From Ctenosaura bakeri (Eukaryota > Chordata > Lepidosauria > Squamata > Iguanidae): a stretch of 64,000 nucleotides of DNA. This document shows, piece by piece, positions 11,765 to 22,824 of the stretch; the stretch's first letter is position 1, and every line of letters begins with the position of its first letter. The DNA is taken from contig CAOLHI010001136.1 of the NCBI GenBank assembly GCA_948474755.1, positions 186,001 through 250,000 of the forward strand. The letters are read 5' to 3'. The translations under genes were made by a program, and so were the position numbers. A model generated the notes under the pieces. That model was not told the origin of the DNA. It saw nothing but the letters and a program-made list of their open reading frames with translations, and ran no database searches.

Positions 11765-11852
11765 GCCTCAGCAGCAGCAGCAGCAGCAGCAGCTGCAGCA
11801 GCAGAACAACTTTTCCTTGTTTCCTTCTACTAAGGGCTGGAATTTCAGAGGG
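11765..11852 (+). CDS. ARHGEF3: ARHGEF3 5' coding exon with polyglutamine (exon A)
   Basis: ARHGEF3 (XPLN) is a Dbl-family guanine-nucleotide exchange factor for RhoA and RhoB; this exon would encode part of the N-terminal extension ahead of the DH-PH core. Seen directly: a pyrimidine-rich acceptor (CTTGTCTTGCAG) and donor GGG|GTAAGA bound an 88-bp segment, one base plus 29 codons. The translation is Pro, eight Gln, Leu, three Gln, then NNFSLFPSTKGWNFRG. The intron before it interrupts a codon after two bases, and the exon ends in phase 0, matching exon B. From memory, the ending resembles the equivalent stretch of the paralogue NET1 (hydrophobic block, Trp, Asp/Asn-Phe, then a basic run). 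The CAG tract (8 pure CAG, CTG, 3 CAG) is a coding microsatellite. Alternative: NET1 itself or a cryptic exon; transcript data would decide. Confidence 0.65.
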
Positions 11853-12059
11853 GTAAGAGATTTTTGTTTTAGTTGATTGATTTATGTATGTATTTTTCTT
11901 TCTGTTATTTTCACCTACCACATGTAATTTGCGATGCATATTATGGTATAATGAAATAATTCTGCAAAATAAGATTTTTAAAGGCCCTAAAGATACAACC
12001 TCACCAACAACTGCTTCATTTGTACCTCTCTCTGCCTGTAAGCAAATTTACTTTAGTTA

Positions 12060-12272
12060 AGACATCAAATCCTGTCTGATCTTGGAGGATAAGCAGGGTC
12101 AGCCGAGGTTAGTACTTGGATGGGATACTGCCAACTACAGGACGATTAGGTGTTGCAAGCTATATTTCAGAGGAAGGAACTGGCAAAACACTTCTGAGTG
12201 TTTGCTGCCGAACAAAACCCTATGAAATTCGTGGAGTCATTGTAAGTTAACAGGTGACCTGAAGGCAGATTC
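12060..12272 (+). repeat. 5S rRNA-derived SINE (copy 1)
   Basis: The head closely follows 5S rRNA, including the internal promoter region (TAAGCAGGGTCAGC...GTTAGTACTTGGATGGGA). A body with TATATTTCAGAGGAAGGAAC and CAAAAC...CTTCTGAGT and a 3' end TGACCTGAAGGCA follow. The 5S part is a truncated, diverged copy, so this is a SINE3-type element and not a functional 5S gene. Confidence 0.9.
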
Positions 12273-12279
12273 ACAGCGC

Positions 12280-14070
12280 TGCATTATAAGATATTGTATT
12301 GTATGCAGGCATTCTTTTAGTCCATGACATTTTCACAGAACAGTGAAATTTATCATGTTTGCTTAGGATATTGTCTTTTTACTTGTAAATCTTGAATGGC
12401 ACTTAAGCATACTTATCCAAACAATACACACACACACACACACGATATACTTTCTTAAATGAGATAATATCTGAGTATGTGGTTTCTGTCCAGTCTGGAT
12501 TGGATTTTGTGTAGAGGATTTCTAAATGCTACAGGCATTGCAGTAGCTGTCACCTGTTTCTGCAGTTCAAAATTTAAAACTATATCAAAGTCAGTAGTCC
12601 CCAAATTTGGATTGTAAGATCTACACATTGAACTGATGCAGTTCCATCTTCTGAAAATTGTTATTCAACTGTTGTGCACTTTGAGACTGGCATAAACTTG
12701 GGGCAAATAAATGGTTATTAAGTATTAGTCATAGGAATCTCCTTGGATGCCTCCTGTAGTCTATACTTCTACTTAGGTCAGACTTGGATGGATGAAAATA
12801 GTAAATAAGATCAGCTTGGTTTTTTCTGTACTACAAATTCAAACAGAAGGTTTTGTTAAACCTAAGGCTGTGGCCAGATAATCAAAATGTATTAATCTAC
12901 AAAGTGGGGTGCATAGAATCTACTGGAAATTTTTTGTCCACATTTTGAGCTGGGATTTTGTACAGCTAAGTTTTTTCAGAGTTTAACAGATGCAAAATAT
13001 TGAAGAGATTTTATTTGGTACATCAGTTTGGAATAGGACATTTGAGGGAAGTGTCATTGGTTGACAGAGGCTGTCCATACAGTGCTCTGGTGTTTGAATT
13101 AGTGGCTTATGTATTGTTAGTTCATAATGAGTTATTTATATCCCCCATGTTAACTTCCTATAGTGTCACTCAGTGTTTTATATATCAATGTCATTGGCTA
13201 ATGTTGATTACAGCAGAAGCTCCAAAACTTGTAGCAGCTGCCATGTGCATTGAGTGAAAGTTCACATGAGGACAAAGAATTATTCTGGGATGTGCAAGGC
13301 AGCAGCAATGCTGTCTGCATTTTGGATTTGAAATCTATTCTGTATACATGTCACTGAGGCTTTTATTGTGTATTGTACGTAGAGCCAAGGCAGTATAGAC
13401 TTCCATATGTATCCTTTCTGTATCTTCACACCACTTCTTCTGTCTAATTTCTTTCTACCATCCTTCCCCACTCCCTATAAGGAGGAAATAAGTGAATGGC
13501 ACAACATGTTTTAACTGATAGTGCTATGGATTTTAATTTTGAAACAGCCTTAGATTATTCAACAGATTTACTGATAGGCTGGTAAGTTTCTTAACTCTAA
13601 TAAAACTGGTAAGTTGCTTTAGCTAGTTTTTAAAGTTTGCTGCTCACTTTTGTGTTTCGCAGCATATAATTCTGAAGGTACTAGGTTTTTCTACAAAATG
13701 TTGCTTAAAAGCCATAATTAGAGCACTTCCAATTATCTCAATTGTTTTTGAAGAAATATCTTTCCATGTGTTATTAAGAAATGGCTACAATCAACTGGTG
13801 TACTTCCCTATCCAAGATTAGCAGGAGCAGTACTTTCTAGTCCTCTCTGTTCCGCTGTTGGTTCTCTGAGAATCGGTGATTTCCTCCTTTACTTGCCACC
13901 CTGTGTGGTTCCAGCAACCTGCCCCAGAGAGTTTCACAGCTCTCTGACGTTGGTTTTAGGGTGCACAGGGGGCTGTAGAGGGAGGGAATAACTATTTAAT
14001 AAGCAGCAGGATCCATCAGAAGTATTTCATGGGATCCTGGCTAATTTCTGAAAAAAGCTTGCTTTTTAAA
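12280..14070. other. Host intron, no gene recognised
   Basis: AT-rich intronic DNA with a (CA)n run at about 12426-12443. Open frames at 13000-13257 and 13280-13471 have no recognisable domain and no splice context. Confidence 0.5.
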
Positions 14071-14073
14071 CTG

Positions 14074-14641
14074 CAATTGGCCATTGACATTTGCTAGAGA
14101 TAGGGGCACAGGACCCTTGCAAAAGTGGAAAAATCACAAATTTCAAAGTGTGTGTGTGTGTGTGTTTGTCTGTCTGTGTGTCTGCAGGAAGGGGGCTGAG
14201 ACATGGCGGGAATGGTGGGCACACAGGGTCCAAACAGCTCAGGGAAAGGAAAGAGAAAGGAGTTTTGGCATGGTGGTCCTGTACTTCTTCTCTCTTGCCC
14301 ATCTCTCTTGCCCTTCCTTGGGTGTGTGTGTGGGGGGCATTGGGAGAGGGATTGTGGTGGTGAGAAATCAGGCTGTGAGTCATCCTTAACTGGCAAGGCA
14401 GCAGCTGGCAGAGAAGGAGAAGGCATCCTGGTCTATGACTGTAATAAAATTATTGATTGATTAAAGGAGGAGGGCCAGAGGGTTTTTTTTTAAAAGGCCG
14501 TGTGGCCTAATTGGAGCTGCTGAGAAGGAAGCTTTCCCCAGAAAAGGAATAACCTGAGGTGGGGAGGGGGCCGGGGGTTAAAGAAATTTGCAAATAATCA
14601 AATCCATGAAAGTCAAACCCGAAAATGTGAAGAGCTGACTG
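14074..14641. mobile_element. Tigger-like non-autonomous element, second copy
   Basis: Aligns with 3827-4272 from TTTGCTAG...GGGGCACAGGACCC to GAGCTGACTG, with a TA after the right end. It is longer because of an expanded GT/CTGT tract (14147-14184) and a 44-bp LINE-tail insertion at 14420-14463. The left end is worn (CAATTGGCC in place of CAGCTGGC). Confidence 0.7.
14420..14463 (+). mobile_element. Extremely 5'-truncated LINE tail insertion
   Basis: Relative to the homologous element at 3827 this copy has 44 extra bases reading GTCTATGACTGTAATAAAAT followed by (TTGA)n. AAGGAG occurs on both sides (14414-14419 and 14464-14469) as a probable target duplication. The ACTGTAATAAA-type ending is like LINE 3' tails in this window (compare 20860-20872). 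Confidence 0.65.
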
Positions 14642-14644
14642 TAT

Positions 14645-15654
14645 ATGTACAGCTCCGCTATGAAAAAGTACAGCAAAAATGGCTCTGTTGGCAGGAGTCG
14701 GGGGAGGCAGTGTGTTGAAGACTGGCTATGTGATAATTTCCAAACAGAGCTTTGAAAGCTATTTTTATTTTTTGAAGTGTATGAAAGGTAATCTATTGTT
14801 GTTATTCATTACTAGGGCCATTGAGAGCTGGCAGTGGGCCCACAGTAAGATGCAAAGTCAGCCCCCCTCCCCTAATAAATTAGCAGCAGAAGTTTTAGCC
14901 ACTGTATGGGATGTAGTGATACAATCACGCATTTTATAATTTTTTTTCTCCCATTATCCAGGCCCCTAGCTCAAGAGGTCTAGCTCCAGGGATTTTGCCC
15001 TTCCCCATCCCTGCTTATTACAGTGGTAGGCTACTGTGGAGAAGACAGGGCCTAATTTTTGTGCACATGATGAGCCACAGTATGGTTCTTTTGGCCAAAA
15101 ATGGGCTGAAAACAAAGGTATCCCACAGGTTTGTGCAAACCGGTCGTTAAACTTCTGCCTCTCAACACTTGGTTCCGGGCTGCCATACTGATGCAGGCAT
15201 GTTGTTGCCTCCTGCCACAGGTGAGGAAATTGAGAAATGGTAGAGGAGTGTCGGGTGAGTTGGGTTGAAGTGCTTCTCTGAGTAAAGGTGAGCCAAGCCA
15301 TTGTTGGCTGGTTCCCTCCCAGGCTCTAGCTCCATCCGCTCTCCTTTCCTCAAGCCCACCCAGGCATAGTTTGGTGACTGGGCCATGTTTGATGTCCTGT
15401 AGGGAGAAGGCAAGGTCTTCTCTTGAGGGGCTGAAGAGCCAAGTGCTGGAGAGCTTGAAGAATAATAATGGAGTGAGGCAGCAACACCTCATAGCAGTGG
15501 TGGGAGGTATGTGCCCTAAGACGTGGAAAGGGGCTTCCACCATAGGCATAACTTTTTGTTAATTATTTTCAGTGACACCACTGGCTGCAAAATGTACCCC
15601 AGCGGTTCTCAAAAACTACTTGTGTTTTTCTCTCCCTTTCCCTCCCCCCCAGTC
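14645..15654. other. No gene recognised
   Basis: A moderately GC-rich stretch at about 14960-15540 opens frames on the minus strand up to 165 codons. Their translation is low in conserved features and has no identifiable domain, so no gene is called. Confidence 0.45.
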
Positions 15655-15730
15655 ACTATACTATGAAATTCATGGGGTCACCATAAGTTAGGTGACTTGA
15701 AGGCACACTCACAAACAGACGCACATATGC
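15655..15730 (+). repeat. 3' end of a 5S-derived SINE (copy 2)
   Basis: CTATGAAATTCATGGGGTCA, CCATAAGTTA and GTGACTTGAAGGCACAC match the 3' part of the copies at 12060 and 32102. The 5S-like head is absent. Confidence 0.7.
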
Positions 15731-16645
15731 AGCTGATTTGATCTATTCTAGTATGTTTTGCAAGTGAGAGGGTCCAGGATGTTTTTATACATAACTTTAT
15801 TCCAAGCAACATTTTGGAGCATTTTATGGGCACTTTTTAACCAGTGTTTTTTGTTGTGGTGAGGGATGTAGAAGGTTTAGGGAGATTTGAGGGACAGTAA
15901 AAAAGGGATTGAGGATTGCTTGCTGCTGGTGGGGTAGACATCTTCAGCTTTATATTGCAAAGTTTTCAAAGTAACTTATTATATTCTCATTTTTCTCATG
16001 ATTTTTTTCCTGTTAATATTGGATGCCACCTTAGTACTGATAAGATAGTGGCATAGAAAATAGTCATGTCAAAATACCTCTAAAATACTTTTTAAAAATA
16101 ATTACAATATTACTTGTTACACTAGTGATGGAATTTCAGTCCCTCTTGTTAAAGTTACTCTGGAAATACTAATACTGTGTCTTTCTTATCAGGGGGTGTT
16201 AATAACATTGTTTTGAAACTCTGCTTCTGATGCCCTTGATCATTCTTTTGTTTTAGTTTCAAATGTTCCAGACATAGGAAAAGTTGGAATAAACATTTAA
16301 ACAGCAAAAGGAAAAAAACCCTCCCATATCGGTAATGCAGAGCACTTGCTTGGACTTGGGCTTGGTGCACTGAGAGTTGAGTTACGATAGGAAAGCCAAG
16401 TTTCTGTCAACAACTGCATCACACTTAGCATCAATTTTACTTTGAACATTAGAAATAATATGTTTAGAAAAACATTCTGTTTCATGGATATTTAGCTTCA
16501 GGGAATTGATTATAGATCATACAAGCTTGGCTAAAGTCAGAGAACAAATAAAAGAAATTTGTCTACCCAATGACTAAAACTTTAACTTGATTATGAAAAA
16601 TACAGAAGAGGTTATTTTACACTGCTAACGGAACAAGGAATGTAG
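15731..16645. other. Host intron, no feature recognised
   Basis: AT-rich DNA with no exon-like segment or repeat boundary that I can support. Confidence 0.45.
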
Positions 16646-16649
16646 TGCT

Positions 16650-17545
16650 GATTGTTGCATTGTTAACAGCACTCAGGTCAACTTTGACTTATACTGACTG
16701 TATGAGTTAGAGACTTTCAAGTCACCCTGTTCCCAACCGCTCTGCTGAGATCTTGTAGACTCAGGGACATGTCTTCCTTGATTGAACCTATCCGTCCATA
16801 TTGCGATCTTCCTCTTTCCCTGCTGTCTTCCATTATCAAGCATTCTTGTTTTTCCTAGTGAGTCATGATATGGCCAAAGTATGACAGTCACAGTTTAGTC
16901 ATCTTGGCTTCTATGGAGAGTTCAGGCTTGATTTACTCAAGGTTTCATTTGTTTGTTTATTATTTAGCAGTCTAGGGTAGTTGTAGAACTCTTCTCCAAT
17001 ATCATATTTCAGATGAGCTGATTTTTTTCTTATCAGCTTTCATCACTATCCAGCTTTCACAATCATATATAGAAATCAAAAATATAATGGAATGGACAAT
17101 CCTAACATTAGTATTCAATGATACATCTTTACAATTCAGGATCTTGTCTAGTTCCTTCAAAGCTGCCCTTCCAAGTCCTAGGCCCTTTTCGCATCCTACC
17201 TCTTCTCAGCGCTGGGGTGTGGTGCTCGCGCGAGCAGCCTCTTGTGAGAGGCCTTCGCGTCCAGGTTTCTTCAGCTCCACACGAGCTTCCTGCTTGCTTC
17301 GGCTTAAAGCCGAAAATGAAAAAGTGTGCGAGTGGTGCCTGCCAGGCCCTGGAGCATCACGCAAATGTGAGTGTGTCATGTGGACCGCTCCTCACATATG
17401 CGCAATGCTTGAGGGGCCCTTTCGCATGGAAAATGCTGTGCGAAAAGGGCCCTAGTCTTCCAGTTTTTTTGATTGCAGTCTCCATTCTGATAAATGGTCG
17501 ACAATACACTTTAGCAATATCAAAGCAGTGAACAACTTCTGAATT
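16650..17545 (-). mobile_element. Degraded non-LTR retrotransposon fragment, split by a MITE
   Basis: Read on the minus strand, 16891-16673 translates to a decayed LINE C-terminal tail (SLGKTRMLDNGRQQGKRK followed by a W-D/R-F pattern) like the end of many LINE ORF2 proteins. The sequence continues past 17125 and resumes at about 17454 after the MITE at 17181-17453: CCAAGTCCTA and CTAGTCTTCC join if the insertion and one CTA are removed. No intact domain remains. The clade (RTE-like or another) is not resolved. Confidence 0.6.
17181..17453. mobile_element. Harbinger-like MITE inserted in a LINE fragment
   Basis: The ends are GGCCCTTTTCGCA and its inverted partner TGCGAAAAGGGCC. The 3-bp target duplication CTA lies at 17178-17180 and 17454-17456. 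GC- and CpG-rich interior with no transposase. End sequences resemble those of the elements at 3194 and 32608. Confidence 0.85.
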
Positions 17546-18205
17546 TATATAGTGCTGACGGTACGCTGAAAGGCTGAATGATGTTTTGTATCCTGCTATA
17601 TCCACTCCACTGGCAAAACATGAAATGAAACAGATATTCTGCTTTCCACAAATGTCAACTTCAAATTAAGGGGAGCCTGGGTACTGAATTTCTAGTGGAA
17701 GGAAAATACTCTACCTATCTTTCCTGTCCCTATTGTTATTCTGTCAAGGTAACAAAGTAAAATTTAATTTTTTAATTTTATGGGGATTCAAATCCTCACA
17801 CTATGACATACTGTCATAATATATATTTTAGACTAATGTTGATGGTGTTATTGATGACATTTATATATGTTCATGATTGAGTTCCTCAGATTGAATGCAT
17901 GAACCTCACATGCTTCCTCTTCCCCTTACATTGTAAGATTAGAGTCTCAATCCCAATCTTAATGTGCTGAGGTGAATGGCAAACTAGGTTTTGGTGCAAG
18001 GGAGGATTCTTCTATCTGAGGCCTGTGTTTGTCACTCTAAATAATGATTTGGCATGAGTAGCTCCATAGCGTATGGAGTATTATCATTAACCAACTTTAC
18101 TGTCATAGCTGTAGATTTCCCATATTCAATTTCTGCTACACAAGTCATGCATAGTAATAGAGGTTAAAAGTAAAACAGAATTTTACTCAGTACAATAAAA
18201 TCCTA
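17546..18205. other. Host intron, no feature recognised
   Basis: AT-rich DNA without supported genes or repeats. Confidence 0.45.
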
Positions 18206-18213
18206 ATTTAAAG

Positions 18214-18514
18214 TAGGCGTGGGATGAATCCAGAATTTTCCAAATCTGAATCCGGATCCGAATCCCTGGAAAGTTCTGGGAATCCACAAATGTCAAATCT
18301 TTCAAATCCTTTTTTAAAAAAGGGTTTAAAAAGCAAGAGAAAGAAAGCACTTCTATTGGCCCCGGAGGTGCCATTTTTTTTTTAAAAAAACTATTTTTGG
18401 GTTGGTGGATTTGAAAGATTCAATTTGCCTGTTTTGGTACGAGGATTCAGATCAGTGAATCTCAAATCCTTGCCGAGGATTTGAGGATCTGAGGATTCAG
18501 TTGGCCCATCCCTA
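18214..18514. mobile_element. hAT-like MITE with 8-bp target duplication
   Basis: A 301-bp unit with ends TAGGCGTGGGATGAATCC and, in reverse complement, TAGGGATGGGCCAACTGAATCC in pieces. It is flanked by the exact 8-bp duplication ATTTAAAG (18206-18213 and 18515-18522). The interior repeats ATCC/GGAT words (AATCCGGATCCGAATCC). 8-bp duplications are the hallmark of hAT transposases. No coding capacity. Confidence 0.88.
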
Positions 18515-18689
18515 ATTTAAAGGGATTGTTATTTGCTATTAAGCTCAGGTCACATCCACCAGACACACCAAAAAAGGAAACAGAGTACCAAGATACAGAT
18601 GGTTGTTACTGAGCCCTCAGCTCACTACTGGAGCTCACTGGAGCCTTCTGCATGACACAGACAGTATGCATAATTTATACAAACAATTG

Positions 18690-20872
18690 TGAGTGAGATC
18701 CAAGATGGACGGAAGTGGTTGTTCTGTTGGGACCTCTACAGTTTGTTTAATTTTATTGCTACATTTTGTTGTTTTATATCCCATATGCTAGTTTATAGTC
18801 TTCTGCTAACAGTTTGTTAGCTTTTATTCTTTATTGCCTATTGATAACTTTTAATTATACAGAGTAATTGCTTAGTAGCTGATTGCTTGGTTTGCACTGA
18901 TAGTAGCCAGGAAGCCGCTGCTTGTAAGGTGTGTTGCTGCCAATCAGTGTTATGCCTCTGCTCTCCCTGTAAATAACAGACTCTTCCTGGTAAACAAAGA
19001 ATCTAGTTGTTGGGTCCAAGATCCAGGGCTGCTTTTTGTCCAGTCATTAGCATGACAAAAAGGAGGAAAAGGACCAACTCACCTGCGAACATGACTAGTC
19101 AACCCAGCTCTAAACAGAGTAAATTGGAAGCAAGTAAGTGTGATAACAGTCTACAAACAAGGTCAAGCCACTGATCCAGGGGATTATAGGGCTGTAAGTC
19201 TGTTATCAGTAAATGGAAAGTTACATGTATGTTTTCTATGCAACAAACTTTCTTTTGGACCTCTGATAACATTCTTACTGAGGCATAAGCTGTTTTTGGA
19301 GATAATTATTGAACTTTTGATCATTGTTTGGTCCTCTCTCACTTTGCTGAGAAATATTCTAGTCCTTTGCAACTCAAGTTATATATTGCTTTTATGGACC
19401 TAAAGTCAGCTTTGATTCTATCTCCAGTTATGGGAGAAGTCAGAGAGTGTTTTTTTCTGATGAAAGAGTTTTCTGTCTTAGGGCTTTTTATAGTAACAGC
19501 CAGATGCAAGTCAAATGTAGCACCCAGGGGCAGCTTTCTAGAGAAATATTTATGACCAGAGGGGTCAGAAAAGGCTGTGTCCTTATACCAACTTTGTTTA
19601 ACCTATTTGAGGATGCCTTAATGGACCCCAGTTGCCATTTTCCCAAGCTTTGGGACAAAAAAATTTCCACTCAGCTCTGTGCTGATGATGCAGTTATTCT
19701 TTCACATTCTAGACGGGCTATCTATCAAGAAAGTTATTGAATCATTGTGTACAAAATTCTCTAAAATCCAAAACTATACTTTTTGATAAGAAATTTTCCC
19801 AAAGCAGATGGACATTACAAGGTCATGTTCAGGAAGAAGTTAGGCGTTTTCAGTACCTAGGGCTGATATACAATCACACAATGTCGTGATCTGCTCCCTA
19901 TCAGAAAGCGCAAACTTGTCAGTCTCTCATTTTGTGTTATTTTTATACCAACGGGGGGCAGTATATACCACCTGCCATTAATGTCTTTAATGCTAAAACA
20001 GTTGCACAGTTGCTTTATGCTTCTACTATTTGGATTGGGAGAGTAAAACAGTTAGATAATGAGGCTAAATTTTTAAGGCACTCCTCTAAATTCCCAGATG
20101 CATTTCTAATACAGTTCTACTGTTAGAAGCAAGAGGATTCCCTCTTTTAACAAGAGTTTGCTTGGCTTAATTTTGGCTTAAGTTTAATATTTTTAAATTG
20201 GGCATGAGTTTACTTTTATATCTATCTCAGGATGGTTGCATAAGCCACCGGGCAAAGCTTGTTGTCCCAAAAGCTGGTTCAATTGATTTGTAATCATCCC
20301 ACTTTTTGCATGTGGGCCAAGACACTGCTCTCAAAGCAGTAAAACAAACACTCGGGGATACTGCTTTCTGTGACCTTCAGGTTCGTCCATACTTATCATA
20401 CTCACCAAGCTCACTGAGTTTTGATTATGTTCGGCCTTTTCACCTAGTTGAGTATTTAAAGAATTTGACTGTTGTTAATTATTGTAGACTTTATACAAAA
20501 GCTAGATTTAATGTTTTTGCCTCTGAAATGCTCCAAGGTAGATTTGCCGGTGTCCCTTATACTGTGAGGTACTGTCCTTGCAGTAACCAGGAACTATATT
20601 CATGAAACATATTAATCCATTATTGGTGAATATATCAGGATGATTGGCTCAATTTTATGTCAAATTCCTATTAGAAGATAAGAATCTTCTAGTGTTACCT
20701 TGGTCATTGCCAAGTGCTTAAGGCAGTCAGGATTAGAGAACAGTTAACTTCTGCATTAGGGAAAAACATCTTAAATAAGTTCTGCGTATATGATTTGACC
20801 TAGTTGTTCCTTGTGCTTTTATCTTACATCTTGTTAATTTGAATTTGTTGGGCTTATGGACCATAATAAGGA
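18690..20872 (+). mobile_element. Internally deleted LINE with RT remnants
   Basis: A basic N-terminal ORF1-like start (MTKRRKRTNSPANMTSQ at 19052) is followed almost at once by mid-RT sequence, so most of ORF1 and the endonuclease are missing. RT traces lie in shifting frames: PGDYRAVSLLSVNGKL (19170-19220), FMDLKSAL (about 19393), GVRKGCVLIPTLFNL (19561-19605) and CADDAVILS at 19680-19706, the degraded YADD catalytic motif. Downstream come a GGQYIPPAINVFNAKTVAQL segment and a Cys-Pro-Cys motif near 20575. The 3' end reads GGACCATAATAAGG. Not CR1; the clade is unresolved. Many frameshifts, so inactive. Confidence 0.8.
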
Positions 20873-21003
20873 GTTGTTGTTGCTGTTGACAAACATGATT
20901 GCAAGAACAGTACAAAAAAGCCCACTAAGAAAATAATGCAAGTTTCAGAAATATGCCAAACTATTTTTTCTTTCTAGTTATTTAGACCCCAGTAATAGCA
21001 GAT

Positions 21004-21190
21004 AGAGCCAGCATGGTTTAGTGGTTTGAGCACTGGACTGCGACCCTGGAGATAAGGGTTTAATGCCCCATTCAACTATGGAAACCCACTGGTGACGTCG
21101 GGCGCATCACACACACTTAGCTCTAGGAAACCCCTGAATAGTTTTACCCTAAGTCAGAAATGACTTCAAGGTCCCCAACAACAACAACAG
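21004..21190 (+). repeat. tRNA-derived CORE-type SINE (copy 3)
   Basis: The head AGAGCCAGCATGGTTTAGTG carries the A-box-like element, followed by a B-box-like GGTTTAATGCC, the CORE part GGAAACCCACTGGTGACG, GACTTCAAGG, and a (CAA)n tail. Plus orientation. Confidence 0.9.
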
Positions 21191-22319
21191 CAGATGGGTC
21201 CAGCATATAGAATAAAGTATTGTTTCTGCCAGGGCTTAACATATTGATATATGTGTACTATGGTTGCATGATGAGTCTATGTCCTATACTCCGTTTTATG
21301 TTGGAACAAGGGGACATTGAGAGGATTTTTTTTCTCCCTTCCCCCTTTTTTTTTCTGCTGAGGAGGAAGTCGAGGCAGTGGTTTTTATATTGGCAAGAGA
21401 GTATTTCCTTGGATAGGAAAATTGCTGGGAGCAAGATCTGAAGGAAACTCAGGATGTTTTTTATGTCTGTTTTTTCCTTAACATAATACCCATTTCTACC
21501 ACACGTTGGTCTTTTGCTGGAGTAGCTGTCCAGTGTTTTGGTGACATGTCTCTGATACTGTGCTAGTTCTCCCTCCTTTTTAATGAACAGATGAATAGCT
21601 CAATTTGGAATTTGTACAGATGGCGTCTGCCAAAGCTGAAAGCCACCCAGTCAGCATATCTAGAGTACAGGATAGAACCTGTCACTTTGGGGAGATATTT
21701 TAAGATCATTTGTGCTATATAAGTGAATCATATTGCTGCTCTTTATCCATGTTAATATGTTCTTGATGTTGGCTACATTTATACCGTGGGAGGGTCTTAT
21801 TTGTTTTGATTTGTTACTGGTTTTGTTTATATGAACAAGCTACTGGAACTATTGTTAACTATAATGAAAAGATTGATTTCTTCTGGAATGGGAGAGTTTG
21901 TTTTGGCAAGAAAGCAGAGATGCTATCAGAAACTCATTGTTTAGTGTTTGTTTAACTGATGGTTGAAGCCAATTCCAAATAAAATTCAAAAGCACTAATA
22001 AATCTGTGTTTCTCAATACTATGTGATACAACTTACTATTATTCTAAGGTAAATTTGATATTGCAGGTTATAAACTGCTTAGAAATTAACAGCTTAATCC
22101 ACAAGTGGTTATGTCAGTTGTTAAATGTTAAATCAGTTGTTAAAGAAACTCTGACTTTTCTTTGAAGAAGTTAATATTTTCTTTGAACATTTCTCCTTCC
22201 CTTTTATTAGAAGGCGGCTAGTGGATCAAGATATGAGTATGTACAACTTGAGTGGTAGAAGTGCACTTCCCCATCCTCTCCAACCCACAGCAGATCCCCC
22301 ACCTCTCTGAAAATACTAT
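21191..22319. other. Host intron, no feature recognised
   Basis: AT-rich DNA with a pyrimidine-rich run near 21328-21356. No gene or repeat boundary supported. Confidence 0.45.
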
Positions 22320-22449
22320 GGCCATTTCTGTCCTACACTGTAGTACAACATCCTGTGGAATTCTGGGTTTTGTAGTTTACTGAGGCCAAAAAGCTCACTG
22401 GCTGCGAATTTAAAAGGCCCCTCCCTAAAAGTGTAGGGCAGAAATGACC
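22320..22449. mobile_element. Palindromic Harbinger-like MITE, short copy
   Basis: Ends GGCCATTTCTGTCCTACACT and, in reverse complement, GGTCATTTCTGCCCTACACT. The interior has GGAATTCTGGGTTTTGTAG and AAGGCCCCTCCCTAAA, shared with the copies at 23395, 26050, 28361, 33047 and 51300. 130 bp, non-coding. Confidence 0.8.
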
Positions 22450-22824
22450 GATGTAGAGGCCAGGAACCCTCCTGAACGGGGTGAGTTGGCATATGAAGGT
22501 AGATGATTCTCCTCTCAGATTTATTTGGCGGGGGTTGATAGAGCCTTCTGTGAATGGATCCAACCCAAAATCATCAACATGGAGATTGACATATTCTTGA
22601 GATTTATTTTATGTAGTAGTATCATGTTAAGTTTACAGGGCAGAAGAGTACAGGTACATGTCTGGAACATCATGCTAAATTCAGCAGTGGAGAACTTAGT
22701 GGAGTAGATAGGAAGTAGAGAAAAGGAAAAATAATTGTTTAGTTTAGGGTCACATGCTCAGGCTTAATTTAAGTACTGCGACAAATGAGTTGTATGAAAG
22801 TTTGAGTTGGCTGACTGTGTAAGC

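Noticed and set aside
12060..12180. Functional 5S rRNA gene
   Set aside because: The 5S-like part is truncated and diverged, lacks a T-run terminator, and continues into a SINE body shared by other copies.
14966..15549. 165-codon minus-strand open frame
   Set aside because: No recognisable domain, no splice signals, several overlapping frames of similar length in a GC-richer patch; treated as chance.
21004..21080. True tRNA gene
   Set aside because: A- and B-box-like motifs are present, but no cloverleaf pairing is evident and the sequence continues into a SINE.
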